A stretch of 64,000 bases of DNA from Actinomadura atramentaria DSM 43919 (GTDB taxonomy: Bacteria; Actinomycetota; Actinomycetes; Streptosporangiales; Streptosporangiaceae), in the NCBI RefSeq assembly GCF_000381885.1, contig NZ_KB907224.1:62001-126000 (forward strand), given 5' to 3'. The position numbers and the translations under genes are program-made. The notes beneath the pieces were generated by a model that was not told the DNA's origin, ran no database searches, and worked only from the letters and a program-made list of their open reading frames with translations. Of this stretch, positions 1 to 8,568 are shown one piece after another (positions within the stretch are counted from its first letter, which is position 1; each line of letters begins with the position of its first letter).

Positions 1-884
1 TGCACGACGTCGCCAAGCCGTACACCACCCGCGAGGAGGACGGCCGGATCACCGCGCACGGCCACTCGCGCGCCGGGGACCTGATGGTGCGGCGCGTGCT
101 GTGGGAGCTGGGCGCGGACCCGGCGTGGCGCGAGCACGTCGCGGCGCTGGTCCGCCACCACCAGGTGCCGTTCTGGGCGCTGGAGCGCCCCGACCTGCAG
201 AAGATCGCGTTCCGCACGAGCCTGCTGGCCCGCAACGACGACCTGGCGGTGCTGGCGACCGCCGACATCCTCGGCCGGGTCTGCGGCGACGCCGACGAGG
301 TGCTGGAGAGCGTCGCGCTGTTCGCCGAGTACTGCGCCGAGCAGGACTGCCTGGACCGGCCGCGCGCGTTCCCGTCCGACCACGCCCGGTTCTGGTACTT
401 CCGCCGCGACGGCCGCGACCCGTCCTACGCCGCCTACGACGACACGCGCCTGACGGTGACGGTGATGTCGGGGCTGCCGGGCGCGGGCAAGGACACCTGG
501 CTGGCGCGCCACCGCCCGGACGTGCCGGTGGTGAGCCTGGACGCGCTGCGCCGCGAGCTGGGCGTCGACCCGGCCGGGGACCAGCGGCCGGTCGCGGCGG
601 CGGCGTTCGAGCGGGCGCGCGGGCACCTGCGGGCGGGCCGGTCGTTCGCGTGGAACGCCACGAACGTGTCGCGGCAGCTCCGCGAGCGGTGCGTGGGGCT
701 GGCGGCGTCCTACCGGGCGCGGGTGGAGGTCGTCGCGGTGGAGGCCCCGCCGGGGGTGCTGCGCGAGCGGAACCGGGCGCGGGCCGTCCCGGTGCCGGAC
801 GCGGTGGTCGACCGGCTCGCGCGCCGCTGGGAGGCGCCCGACCCGACCGAGGCGCACCGGGTGGAGTGGGTCGCGACGGGCTGA
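1..884 (+). CDS. HD-domain / P-loop kinase fusion protein (5' end outside window)
   Basis: The reading frame is open from the first codon of the window (base 3), so the N-terminus lies upstream. The first visible residues read HDVAKP, the metal-binding HD motif of the phosphohydrolase superfamily, followed by histidines in the manner of the HD region that accompanies poly(A)-polymerase-like nucleotidyltransferases. About 150 residues on comes a P-loop, GLPGAGKDTW, followed by LDALRRELG and WNATNVSRQLRE, typical of AAA_33 / polynucleotide-kinase-like proteins. The product is probably a cytosolic RNA- or nucleotide-processing enzyme with hydrolase and kinase modules. The substrate is unknown. 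It ends 72 bases before the next gene's likely start. Domain assignment is fairly sure; biological role is inference. Confidence 0.75.
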   Translation, partial: HDVAKPYTTREEDGRITAHGHSRAGDLMVRRVLWELGADPAWREHVAALVRHHQVPFWALERPDLQKIAFRTSLLARNDDLAVLATADILGRVCGDADEVLESVALFAEYCAEQDCLDRPRAFPSDHARFWYFRRDGRDPSYAAYDDTRLTVTVMSGLPGAGKDTWLARHRPDVPVVSLDALRRELGVDPAGDQRPVAAAAFERARGHLRAGRSFAWNATNVSRQLRERCVGLAASYRARVEVVAVEAPPGVLRERNRARAVPVPDAVVDRLARRWEAPDPTEAHRVEWVATG

Positions 885-905
885 CGCGCGTGTGGTGGGA
901 TGGCC

Positions 906-945
906 CCGTCCAGAAGGCGGGCGAGCCGTCCAGAAGGCGGGCGAG
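906..945. repeat. 20-bp perfect tandem duplication in a 5' leader
   Basis: Bases 906-925 and 926-945 are identical (ccgtccagaaggcgggcgag). The second copy ends inside the likely Shine-Dalgarno of the SDR gene that starts at 957, so the duplication lengthens its leader. Confidence 0.9.
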
Positions 946-956
946 GGAGGCGGGCG

Positions 957-1706
957 GTGGCGGGGACGGGCCGGGTGGCGCTGGTGACCGGCGCGGGGTC
1001 GGGCATCGGCGCGGGCGTCGCGGCGGCGCTGCTGCGCGACGGGTGGCGGGTCGTGCTGGCGGGCCGCCGCGCCGAGGCGCTGCGCGCGACCGCCGGGGGA
1101 AGCGACGCGGCGCTGGTCGTCCCGGCGGACGTGACGTCGCCGGAGTCGGTGGACGCGCTGTTCGCGGCGGCCGCGGACCGGTTCGGCCGGCTGGACCTGC
1201 TGGTGAACAACGCGGGCGTGTTCGGCGCGCCCGCCCCCGTCGAGGACTTCCCGCTCGCCGAGTGGGAGACCGTCCTCGCCACCAATCTGACCGGCGCGTT
1301 CCTGTGCGCGCGGGCGGCGTTCCGGGTGATGCGCGACCAGGACCCGCGCGGCGGCCGGATCATCAACAACGGGTCGCTGTCGGCGCACACGCCCCGGCCG
1401 CGCTCGGTGGCCTACACCGCGAGCAAGCACGCGATGACGGGCCTGACCAAGGCGCTGTCGCTGGAGGGCCGCGCGCACGGGATCGCGTGCGGGCAGATCG
1501 ACATCGGCAACGCGGCGACGGACATGACGGGCGGGTTCGGGACCGGGACGCTCCAGGCGGACGGGTCGGTGCGCGCCGAGCCGGTCATGGACGTCCGCAA
1601 CGCGGTCGACGGCGTCCTCTACATGGCGAACCTGCCGCCGGAGGCGAACGTGCAGTTCATGTCGGTGCTGGCGACGGCGATGCCGTCGTTCGTCGGGCGC
1701 GGCTGA
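957..1706 (+). CDS. SDR family NAD(P)-dependent oxidoreductase
   Basis: A 249-residue short-chain dehydrogenase/reductase. The Rossmann glycine motif TGAGSGIG sits near residue 10, NNAG near residue 83, and the catalytic set is a Ser in NNGSLSAHTP and YTASK. I place the start at GTG 957 because GAGGGAGG (943-950) precedes it by six bases and the Rossmann strand follows directly. An upstream ATG at 900 would add about 19 basic residues but crosses the tandem duplication. Substrate unknown. The gene stands alone between the kinase fusion and a GNAT gene with its own promoter. Confidence 0.85.
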   Translation: MAGTGRVALVTGAGSGIGAGVAAALLRDGWRVVLAGRRAEALRATAGGSDAALVVPADVTSPESVDALFAAAADRFGRLDLLVNNAGVFGAPAPVEDFPLAEWETVLATNLTGAFLCARAAFRVMRDQDPRGGRIINNGSLSAHTPRPRSVAYTASKHAMTGLTKALSLEGRAHGIACGQIDIGNAATDMTGGFGTGTLQADGSVRAEPVMDVRNAVDGVLYMANLPPEANVQFMSVLATAMPSFVGRG

Positions 1707-1826
1707 GCGGCCCGCTCCCCTCCCCCGCCCCTCCCCCGCGCCGGGTTCGCCCGAGTTCGTTCGGGTTCGACGTGCCGTGACGGGGCGTACACCGGCCGTG
1801 CCGACAGAGAATTTCCGAACGCGCCG

Positions 1827-1854
1827 TTGCGTTCCGGAGGCTGAGTCCTAGGAT
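1827..1854 (+). promoter_or_regulatory. Promoter of the GNAT gene, leaderless
   Basis: TTGCGT (1827-1832), a 16-bp spacer and TAGGAT (1849-1854) form a good sigma-70-type promoter. The GTG start codon begins only 6 nt after the -10 box and no Shine-Dalgarno is present, so the mRNA should begin at or next to the start codon. Confidence 0.6.
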
Positions 1855-1860
1855 CGTCGT

Positions 1861-2445
1861 GTGCTGCGCCCCCGATACCCGCTGCGGACCCGCCGCCTGC
1901 TGCTGCGCCCGTTCGAGCCCGGCGATCTGGACGGCCTGTACGCCTACCAGTCCCTGCCGGACGTCACGCGGTACCTGACCTGGGAGCCCCGCACGCGCGA
2001 GGAGTCGCGGCTGTTCCTGCGGCAGAAGATGGACGCGTCCACGCTGGAGCGGGAGGGCGACTGGCTCGTCGCGGCCGTCGTCCACTCCGGCAGCGGCGAG
2101 CTGATGGGCGAGATCAACCTGGGGTGGCGCAGCCGCGAGCACCGGCAGGGCGAGATCGGCTACGTCATCAACCCCGCCTACCACGGGCACGGGTACGCGA
2201 CCGAGGCGGCGGCCGAGGGGCTGCGGCTGGGGTTCGAGGAGTTCGGGCTGCACCGCGTCGTCGGCCGCATCGACGCCCGCAACGAGGCGTCCGCGCGGGT
2301 TCTGGAGCGCCTCGGGATGCGCCGCGAGGCCCATCTGCGCGAGAACGAGTTCGTCAAGGGCGAGTGGAGCGACGAGATCGTCTACGCGATCCTGCGCCGC
2401 GAGTGGGACGCCCACCGCGGCACGACGATCATCTCCGGGGAATGA
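1861..2445 (+). CDS. GNAT family N-acetyltransferase, RimJ/RimL type
   Basis: A 194-residue acetyltransferase. The N-terminus RYPLRTRRLLLRPFEPGDL and the acetyl-CoA loop region IGYVINPAYHGHGYATEA are typical of the RimJ/RimL (Acetyltransf_3) branch, which acetylates protein N-termini or small amines with acetyl-CoA. The later strand with ARNEASARVLERLGM also fits the family. Start GTG 1861 follows directly on a -10 box. It overlaps the 3' end of the convergent PAP2 gene by 17 bases. The acceptor cannot be read from sequence. Confidence 0.85.
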   Translation: MLRPRYPLRTRRLLLRPFEPGDLDGLYAYQSLPDVTRYLTWEPRTREESRLFLRQKMDASTLEREGDWLVAAVVHSGSGELMGEINLGWRSREHRQGEIGYVINPAYHGHGYATEAAAEGLRLGFEEFGLHRVVGRIDARNEASARVLERLGMRREAHLRENEFVKGEWSDEIVYAILRREWDAHRGTTIISGE

Positions 2446-3115
2446 CCGCGCGGCCGGCGCAGCCCAGCGCCGCGCCGAGCGCCCAGCCCGCGACGGCGTC
2501 GGTGGGCCAGTGGTAGCCGAGCAGCACCGTCGCCGCGCCGACCGCGGCCGCCGCGCCGAGCGGGACGGCCCACGACAGCGCCGTCGCGGTCCGGCTCCGC
2601 GGGCGGGAGCCGACCGCCAGCGCGGCCAGGACCGTCAGGCACATCGCGGCGTTCGCGGCGTGCCCGGACGGATACGACAGGTATCCGGCGGCGGCGAAGG
2701 CGTCCTGTCCGGTGCGCGGCGGCGTCCGCGCGAACAGGAGCTGCGCGCCCCGCACGGCGGCCTCGGCCGCGACCAGCCACAGCCCGGCCCGCACCGCGAG
2801 CGCGACCGACCGCCGCCGCCACGCGGCGGCCAGCGCGGCGAGCGCGGTCAGGCCGCCGACGAGCCAGTACTGGCCGCCGCCCACGACCGTCCGCCAGAAC
2901 GCGTGCGCCGCGCCGGTCGCGGGCGGCGGCCCGCCCGCGGCGAACCCGGCCAGCGCGCGGCCGTCGAAGGCCCGCAGCGCGCCCCCGGCCAGCACGTCCG
3001 CCGTCGCGGCGACCGCGAGCAGCGCGGCGGCGACGCCGATGGACACCTCGGGACGGGTGGCGGCGCGCAGTGCGCGCGGGCCGAGGCGCCCGTCCCCCGA
3101 GCGGAGCACCTGCAT
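2429..3115 (-). CDS. PAP2 family membrane phosphatase
   Basis: A 228-residue membrane protein with about five to six hydrophobic segments. The second and third PAP2 motifs are clear: YPSGHA near residue 150 and a TVLLGYHWPTDAVAGW segment with the catalytic His and Asp near residue 203. The first motif (KX6RP) is degenerate, present only as LLFARTPPR. Such enzymes remove phosphate from lipid phosphates or isoprenyl diphosphates at the membrane surface. I prefer ATG 3115, six bases after CAGGAT, to ATG 3133. Convergent overlap with the GNAT gene. Substrate unknown. Confidence 0.8.
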   Translation of the reverse strand: MQVLRSGDGRLGPRALRAATRPEVSIGVAAALLAVAATADVLAGGALRAFDGRALAGFAAGGPPPATGAAHAFWRTVVGGGQYWLVGGLTALAALAAAWRRRSVALAVRAGLWLVAAEAAVRGAQLLFARTPPRTGQDAFAAAGYLSYPSGHAANAAMCLTVLAALAVGSRPRSRTATALSWAVPLGAAAAVGAATVLLGYHWPTDAVAGWALGAALGCAGRAVIPRR

Positions 3116-3331
3116 CCCCCGATCCTGCCGCATCGGGCGGGGTGCCGGTGACGTGGCGCGGCGCGCCGCCCACGACTCGTGACGCCCGGCCCCGGTTGAC
3201 TCAACACACGACAGGTCGGGGCACGATTCTTGTCACTCTTCCCCATAGATCATTTATCGGACGTTCCGGGAAACTCGGCGCCTAGTCGTGTGGCCGCCGG
3301 GGCCGCCGTCGAGCGTCTGCGCAGGAGTGCC

Positions 3332-4351
3332 ATGAACGTCTCCGTCCCCGCAAGAACGACCGTGCGCTGGAGGCGTTCGCTGGCCGTGTCCGCCGCCGCG
3401 GTGCTCGCCGCCGGGACGGGCGTCACGGTCGCGCTGCCCGCGCACGCCCAGACGTTCAAGGCCGCCGACACGGGCGCGAAGATCACCGGCGAGCAGCAGA
3501 TCGCCTCCGGGGAGGTCGACATCACGATCTCCTCGCCGTCGCTCGGCAAGTCGGTGAAGACGCGGCTGCTGCTGCCGCAGGGCTGGAAGGCCGGGTCCAC
3601 CTACCCGGTGCTGTACGCCTTCCACGGCGGCCAGGACAACTACACCTCGTGGACGAAGAACACCGACATCGAGGCGTGGGCCCGCAAGTACAACGTCATC
3701 GTGGTGATGCCCGAGGGCGAGAACGGGTCGTACACCGACTGGTACAACTACGGCAAGGGCGGCACTCCCAAGTGGGAGACGTTCCACACCACCGAGGTCC
3801 GGCAGCTCGTGGAGCGCAACTTCGGGGCCAGCTCGGTCGCGGCCGCGATCGGCAACTCCTCGGGCGCGCAGGGCGCGATGAGCTACGCGGCGCGGCACCC
3901 GGGGATGTTCAAGTACGTCGCGTCGCTGAGCGGGACGCTGTCGATGCGGTCGCCGGGCATGCCGGCGATGCTGATGTTCACCAACGCGGGCAACGGCCAG
4001 GACCCGTACGCGATCTGGGGCATCCCGTGGTTCGACGACGCGAACTGGAAGGCGCACGACCCGGCGTCGCTGGTGGACAAGCTGCGCGGGACGGGGCTGT
4101 TCTTCTCGGCGGGCACCACGGGGCGGCCCGGCCCGGGCGACCCGGACGTCGCGCCGTGGGACATCGGCCTGCTGAGCGAGATCGCGATCGGCGCGGACAA
4201 CAAGGACTTCCAGAAGAAGCTGGACGAGGCGAAGGTCCCGTACACGGCGCACATCTACGGCGACGGGCGGCACAACTGGCCCGCGTGGATCCGTGAGGCG
4301 ACGTTCATCTGGCCGACCCTCATGAAGTCGATCGGGGCCAAGCAGCTCTGA
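3332..4351 (+). CDS. Secreted alpha/beta-hydrolase, esterase D / antigen 85-like
   Basis: A 339-residue secreted hydrolase. The chosen ATG 3332 has CAGGAG upstream and opens a classical signal peptide (WRRS, then an Ala/Val-rich core, then AHA cleavage near residue 38). The mature part has FHGGQDN after the first strands, the nucleophile elbow GNSSGAQGA with Ser near residue 176, and a C-terminal catalytic His in GDGRHNWPAW. The fold is the putative-esterase family that also contains mycolyltransferases, but nothing shows mycolate transfer. An upstream in-frame ATG at 3230 would bury the signal peptide and is rejected. A strong hairpin terminator follows. Confidence 0.8.
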   Translation: MNVSVPARTTVRWRRSLAVSAAAVLAAGTGVTVALPAHAQTFKAADTGAKITGEQQIASGEVDITISSPSLGKSVKTRLLLPQGWKAGSTYPVLYAFHGGQDNYTSWTKNTDIEAWARKYNVIVVMPEGENGSYTDWYNYGKGGTPKWETFHTTEVRQLVERNFGASSVAAAIGNSSGAQGAMSYAARHPGMFKYVASLSGTLSMRSPGMPAMLMFTNAGNGQDPYAIWGIPWFDDANWKAHDPASLVDKLRGTGLFFSAGTTGRPGPGDPDVAPWDIGLLSEIAIGADNKDFQKKLDEAKVPYTAHIYGDGRHNWPAWIREATFIWPTLMKSIGAKQL

Positions 4352-4364
4352 CCTGAAGCACGAG

Positions 4365-4396
4365 AAAGGGCCGATCCCCCCGCGGATCGGCCCTTT
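4365..4396. terminator. Rho-independent terminator, 13-bp perfect stem
   Basis: AAAGGGCCGATCC (4365-4377) pairs perfectly with GGATCGGCCCTTT (4384-4396) around a six-base loop, and the A and T runs flank it on both sides. It sits between the convergent esterase and acyl-AMP ligase genes and probably works in both directions. Confidence 0.9.
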
Positions 4397-4474
4397 TCGC
4401 GTCCTGGACCGTTCCGGCCCGCGCACGCGGAGACGCCGGGGCCGTGCGCGGGCCCCGGCGTCTGCGCGTGCGTC

Positions 4475-6226
4475 TCAGCCCTCCAGGACCGTGACCGGCA
4501 GCGCCCCCTCCAGGTACGCCTTCCGGCACGCGGTGTGGGAGACCTTGCCGCTGCTGGTGCGGGGCAGGCCGCCCGGCTCGATGAGGACGAGCTCGTGGAC
4601 GCGGACGTCGTGGTGCTGCTGCACGGCGCCGCGCACGGCGTCGGTGACCGCGCCCAGGTCCAGCCGCTTGATCGGCACGCGCCGGTTCCGCTCGGCGACC
4701 ACGACGAGCCGCTCGGTCTCGCCGTCGTCCACGGAGAACGCGGCGGCGTACCCGCGCCGGACGCCCTCGTGGGCGTGGAAGGCGGTGTACTCGATGTCCT
4801 GCGGGTAGTGGTTGCGGCCGTCGACGATCACCAGGTCCTTGATGCGGCCGGTGATCCACAGCTCGCCCTCGTACCAGACGCCGAGGTCGCCGCTGCGCAC
4901 CCACGGGCCCTCGGGGAAGTCCCCGACGTTCCCGGTGATCTGCTGGCCGAAGACGGCGGCGGTCTCCTCGGGGCGGTTCCAGTACCCGGCGGTGACGTTG
5001 GGGCCGTGGATCCAGATCTCGCCGACGTGGCCGTCCTCGCGGCGGACGCCCGTCTCGGGGTCGACGATCGCGACGAGCTGCCCGTAGGGCTGCCCGCAGC
5101 CGACCAGGACGGTCGCGCGCTCGGCGTCCTTCGCGCACGGCTCCAGGACGCCCCGGTTGAGGGCGTCGCGGTCGAACGCGCGGACGGTCGGCAGCTCGTA
5201 GCGCGACGAGGAGGCGACGTACACGGTCGCCTCCGCGAGCCCGTACGCGGGGACCTGCACCTCGGGCCGCAGCCCGTAGGGCCGGTACGCCTCCAGGTAG
5301 CGGTCCAGGCTCTCCTCGCGGATCGTCTCGGCGCCGTTCATGAACACCTGGACGCCCGACAGGTCCAGCCCGGCCTTCTCCTCCTCGGTGACCTTCGTGG
5401 CGAGGTACTCGTAGGCGAAGTTCGGCGCGCAGGTGAACGCGTGGCCCTGCTTGCTCAGCAGCTCCAGCCAGCGGATGGGCCGCATGATGAACGCGACCGG
5501 GTCCATCAGCACGGCGGGGCTGGCGTAGGCGATGGGCAGGCCGACGGCGGTGACCAGGCCCATGTCGTGGAACAGCGGGAGCCAGTTCACGCCGGTCGAC
5601 ACGCGCGGGATGCCGTCGAACACGCCCCAGCACTGCTCGGTGTTGGCGGCGAGGTTGCCGTGGGTGAGCATGACGCCGGCGGGCGCGCGGGTGGACCCGG
5701 AGGTGTACTGCAGGTACGCCAGGTCGTCGGGCGAGATCGACTCGTCCTCCCAGGTGAGGGAGGTGTCGATGGTGTCGACGGTGATGATCTGCTTGGGCCG
5801 CGGGACCGGGTTGGAGTTGAAGAACGTCTCGACGTGCGGGAGCGCGGAGGTGATCGTGAGGATGACCTCGGGCTCGGAGTCGGTGTAGACGGCCAGGAGC
5901 CGGTCGGCGTGGCCGGGCAGGTCCGGGGAGAACAGCGGGACGGCGATGACGCGCGCGTACATGCAGCCGAGGAACCCGACGATGTAGTCGAGGGTCTGCG
6001 GGGCGAGGATCGCGGCGCGCTGCCCGGCGTCGGTGTGCTGGCGCAGCGTGGCGGCCAGGGCGCGGGCGCGGCGGTCCAGTTCCGCCCACGTCATGTCGAC
6101 GGCGACGCCGTCGACGTCCTCGCTGTAGTCCATGTAGGTGTACGCCCGGTCGTCGGGGTACTGCTGCGCCCAGCGCGCGAGGCGCTGGACGAGCGGGGTC
6201 CGGTCGAGATCCTTGAGGATGGTCAT
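4475..6226 (-). CDS. Fatty acyl-AMP ligase (FAAL)
   Basis: A 583-residue adenylate-forming enzyme of the FAAL branch, which makes fatty acyl-AMP and normally passes it to an acyl-carrier protein. The ATP-binding loop YTSGSTRAPAGVMLTHGN lies near residue 177. NWLPLFHDMGL, the AYGLAEATVY motif, RSGDLG and the C-terminal GRIKDLVIVDGRNHYPQDIE and SSGKVS match FadD32-like FAALs. Length is normal. It is 57 bases downstream of, and on the same strand as, a desaturase gene, so desaturation followed by activation is likely. No polyketide synthase, NRPS or carrier protein is nearby, so the acceptor is unknown. Confidence 0.9.
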   Translation of the reverse strand: MTILKDLDRTPLVQRLARWAQQYPDDRAYTYMDYSEDVDGVAVDMTWAELDRRARALAATLRQHTDAGQRAAILAPQTLDYIVGFLGCMYARVIAVPLFSPDLPGHADRLLAVYTDSEPEVILTITSALPHVETFFNSNPVPRPKQIITVDTIDTSLTWEDESISPDDLAYLQYTSGSTRAPAGVMLTHGNLAANTEQCWGVFDGIPRVSTGVNWLPLFHDMGLVTAVGLPIAYASPAVLMDPVAFIMRPIRWLELLSKQGHAFTCAPNFAYEYLATKVTEEEKAGLDLSGVQVFMNGAETIREESLDRYLEAYRPYGLRPEVQVPAYGLAEATVYVASSSRYELPTVRAFDRDALNRGVLEPCAKDAERATVLVGCGQPYGQLVAIVDPETGVRREDGHVGEIWIHGPNVTAGYWNRPEETAAVFGQQITGNVGDFPEGPWVRSGDLGVWYEGELWITGRIKDLVIVDGRNHYPQDIEYTAFHAHEGVRRGYAAAFSVDDGETERLVVVAERNRRVPIKRLDLGAVTDAVRGAVQQHHDVRVHELVLIEPGGLPRTSSGKVSHTACRKAYLEGALPVTVLEG

Positions 6227-6283
6227 GAGGGTGGCGCTCCAGTGGTGCTCTCGGATGCGGGGGGCTCTGCGGTGGGGCGGCGG

Positions 6284-7255
6284 TCAGGCGGCGGCGGGTT
6301 CGGCGTCGGCGTCCGCGCGGCGGGCGGCGAGGCGCTTCTCGTCGGGCCAGCGCACGTCCCAGACCCAGCCGGCCTTCTCGAACAGCCAGATGGTGCGGGC
6401 GCTGAGGTCGATCTGGCCCTTCAGGACGCCGTGCCGCGCGCAGGTGGGGTCGGCGTGGTGCAGGTTGTGCCAGGACTCGCCGAACGAGGGGAGCGCCAGC
6501 CACCACACGTTGCGGGACTGGTCGCGGGTCTTGAACGGCTGCTTGCCGAACACGTGGCAGATCGAGTTGATCGAGAACGTCACGTGGTCGCCGGCGAAGA
6601 CCCGCAGCAGGCCGGCCCAGAACAGGGCGGTGACCGCGCCGTGCCAGGACCAGGTGAGCAGCGCGCCGAGGCCCATCGGGACCAGCAGCGTGCTGGCGGC
6701 GATGAGGACGTAGACGTCGTTGCGGCCGAGGAACCGCAGGTCGGGGTCCTTGAGCAGGTCGGGCGCGTACTTGGTGCGGGAGGTGCGGGTCTTGCGGAAC
6801 AGCCAGCCCATGTGGGCGTGGAACAGGCCCTTGGTCAGGCCCCACACGCCGGGCCCGAACGCCCACGGCGAGTGCGGGTCGCCGTCGCGGTCGGAGTACT
6901 TGTGGTGCCGGCGGTGGTCGGAGACCCAGAAGATCACCGAGCCCTGCCACGCCTGGCCGCCGAGGATCGCCAGGGCGATCTTCAGCCACCGCTTGGCCTT
7001 GAAGCCGCCGTGGGTGAAGTAGCGGTGGTATCCGACGGTGATGCCGAGGGCGTTGAACGGGTAGAGGAACGCGAAGATCGCGACGTCGGTCCAGCCGAGT
7101 CCCCAGCCCCAGAAGAACGGGACGGCGGCGAACAGGCCGACGATCGGGGCGACGACGAAGACGACGACGCTGATGCGCTCCACCATCGGGACCGGCTTGG
7201 GGGCGATGTCGGGCAGGGGGGCCCTGCTGCCCACATCGGCGACACCCGCTGTCAT
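6284..7255 (-). CDS. Acyl-CoA desaturase, delta-9 type
   Basis: A 323-residue integral membrane di-iron desaturase. The three histidine boxes are HRYFTH (77-82), HRRHH (114-118) and HNLHH (263-267), with long hydrophobic segments around them, matching stearoyl-CoA-type delta-9 desaturases. It introduces a cis double bond into a long-chain acyl thioester using O2 and an electron donor not encoded here. First gene of a probable two-gene unit with the FAAL. A CAT at 7253-7255 gives the ATG; GAAGGAG lies upstream. Confidence 0.9.
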   Translation of the reverse strand: MTAGVADVGSRAPLPDIAPKPVPMVERISVVVFVVAPIVGLFAAVPFFWGWGLGWTDVAIFAFLYPFNALGITVGYHRYFTHGGFKAKRWLKIALAILGGQAWQGSVIFWVSDHRRHHKYSDRDGDPHSPWAFGPGVWGLTKGLFHAHMGWLFRKTRTSRTKYAPDLLKDPDLRFLGRNDVYVLIAASTLLVPMGLGALLTWSWHGAVTALFWAGLLRVFAGDHVTFSINSICHVFGKQPFKTRDQSRNVWWLALPSFGESWHNLHHADPTCARHGVLKGQIDLSARTIWLFEKAGWVWDVRWPDEKRLAARRADADAEPAAA

Positions 7256-7404
7256 GAGGGCTCCTTCGCGTTCGCGCGGTGACGGGGCGGCCGGGACGGT
7301 CCGGGCTGCGGGGCCGGGCGGCCGCGATCAGGGCACGACCGTACGGTCACACTCGGGGGGCGGTCTTCGCACCGGGCACACCACTTGCGGGGCGTGTTGT
7401 GAAG

Positions 7405-8481
7405 TCAGTTGACAAAGGGGCGCCCGGCGGCGGCGTCGGTGCGGGTTCCGGCGGGCCGGGCGGGCGGCGCGAGGCGGTCGCGCAGGGCGTCGTGGAGCCA
7501 GTCGGGGCCGGCGGGGGCGTGCGCGGCGATCCAGACGGCGAGTCCGGGCAGCTCGGCGGTGCGGGTGAGGGCGCGGCCCTCGGCGTCGTCGTCGGGTCCG
7601 GTGCGGGGGCGGCAGTGGACGACGGTCCCGTCGCCGCCGGGCTCGACGGTGACCAGCACGCCGCCGCCGTCCGGTACGCCGTCCGACGCGCCGTCCGGGG
7701 CGGGCGCGGAGCGGACGGCCAGCCGCGGGCAGGTGCGGCCGAGGGCGGTGCGCAGCGCGGCGGCCAGGTGCCGGGCGGCCGGGTCGGCCTCGGTCTCGTG
7801 CAGGACGAGGGTGAGGTCGCCGGGGAACGGTCCGGGCGGGTCGGGCGGCAGCGGCCGGGGCGGGTGCGCGGGCAGTCCCGCCGCGACGCCGGGCGCGGCG
7901 TCGGCGGTGTAGAGGGCGGTGACGCGCGGGAGCGCGGCGGCGGGGTCGGCGAGGAACCGCAGCAGGCGGCGGCGCAGGTAGTCCGATCCGGTGTCGCCCG
8001 CGGCGACGCGGCGGGCGCAGCCGCGGGCGGTGGCGGTGCCGAGGGCGTGCTCGAAGCAGTCGGCGAGGGCGGCGCGGCGGGCGGCGATGAGGACGTCGGC
8101 GTCGGGGTGCTCCAGGACGAAGCGCAGGACGGCGCGGGTGGTGTGCTTGTGGTTGGCGCGCAGCCGCCGCAGGGCGAGCAGGGCGGTGATGACGTGGCCG
8201 GGCGGGACGGCGTGGGCGAGCCGGTGCGCGGCGGCGGCCAGGACGGCGCGGTCGTCGTCGCGCAGCCCGGCCTGGGAGGCGGTGAGGATCTGCAGCAGCA
8301 CGCGGGCGCGCTGCCACGGCACCACGCCCGGGGCGAGCCCGAGCACGGCGTAGCGCCCGGGCGCGGCGGCGCGGGCCGCGGCGTGCCGGGCCGCGTCGTC
8401 CCAGTGCAGGGCGCCGCCCCGGGGAAGGGTCAGCGGCCGGTCGTGGGTCTGCAGGTGGGTGAGGAGCGTGGGGGTGTCCAA
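7405..8481 (-). CDS. Uncharacterised protein with TTG start
   Basis: A 358-residue, soluble, Ala/Arg-rich protein that I do not recognise. The reading frame has strong third-position GC and begins at TTG 8481, five bases after GGAGG, so a rare start codon is likely. The middle (about residues 100-200) is helical and rich in Leu/Arg, with paired short segments such as HVITALLALRRLRAN. The C-terminal third contains LAVWIAAHAPAGPDWLHDALRDRL, which looks like a small folded domain after a Pro/Asp-rich linker. No signal peptide or membrane span. Function not assigned. Confidence 0.6.
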   Translation of the reverse strand: MDTPTLLTHLQTHDRPLTLPRGGALHWDDAARHAAARAAAPGRYAVLGLAPGVVPWQRARVLLQILTASQAGLRDDDRAVLAAAAHRLAHAVPPGHVITALLALRRLRANHKHTTRAVLRFVLEHPDADVLIAARRAALADCFEHALGTATARGCARRVAAGDTGSDYLRRRLLRFLADPAAALPRVTALYTADAAPGVAAGLPAHPPRPLPPDPPGPFPGDLTLVLHETEADPAARHLAAALRTALGRTCPRLAVRSAPAPDGASDGVPDGGGVLVTVEPGGDGTVVHCRPRTGPDDDAEGRALTRTAELPGLAVWIAAHAPAGPDWLHDALRDRLAPPARPAGTRTDAAAGRPFVN

Positions 8482-8568
8482 GGTTGCCTCCGCTAGCCCT
8501 GGAGTCTAGGAAGCCCGGAGACCGCTCAGGCACTCATTTTCGGACCTGTGATCCGCGGCGGGGGTGGT

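Noticed and set aside
3332..4351. Mycolyltransferase (antigen 85) function
   Set aside because: The fold is shared, but the nucleophile elbow is GNSSGAQGA and no mycolate synthesis genes are seen. A general esterase call is safer.
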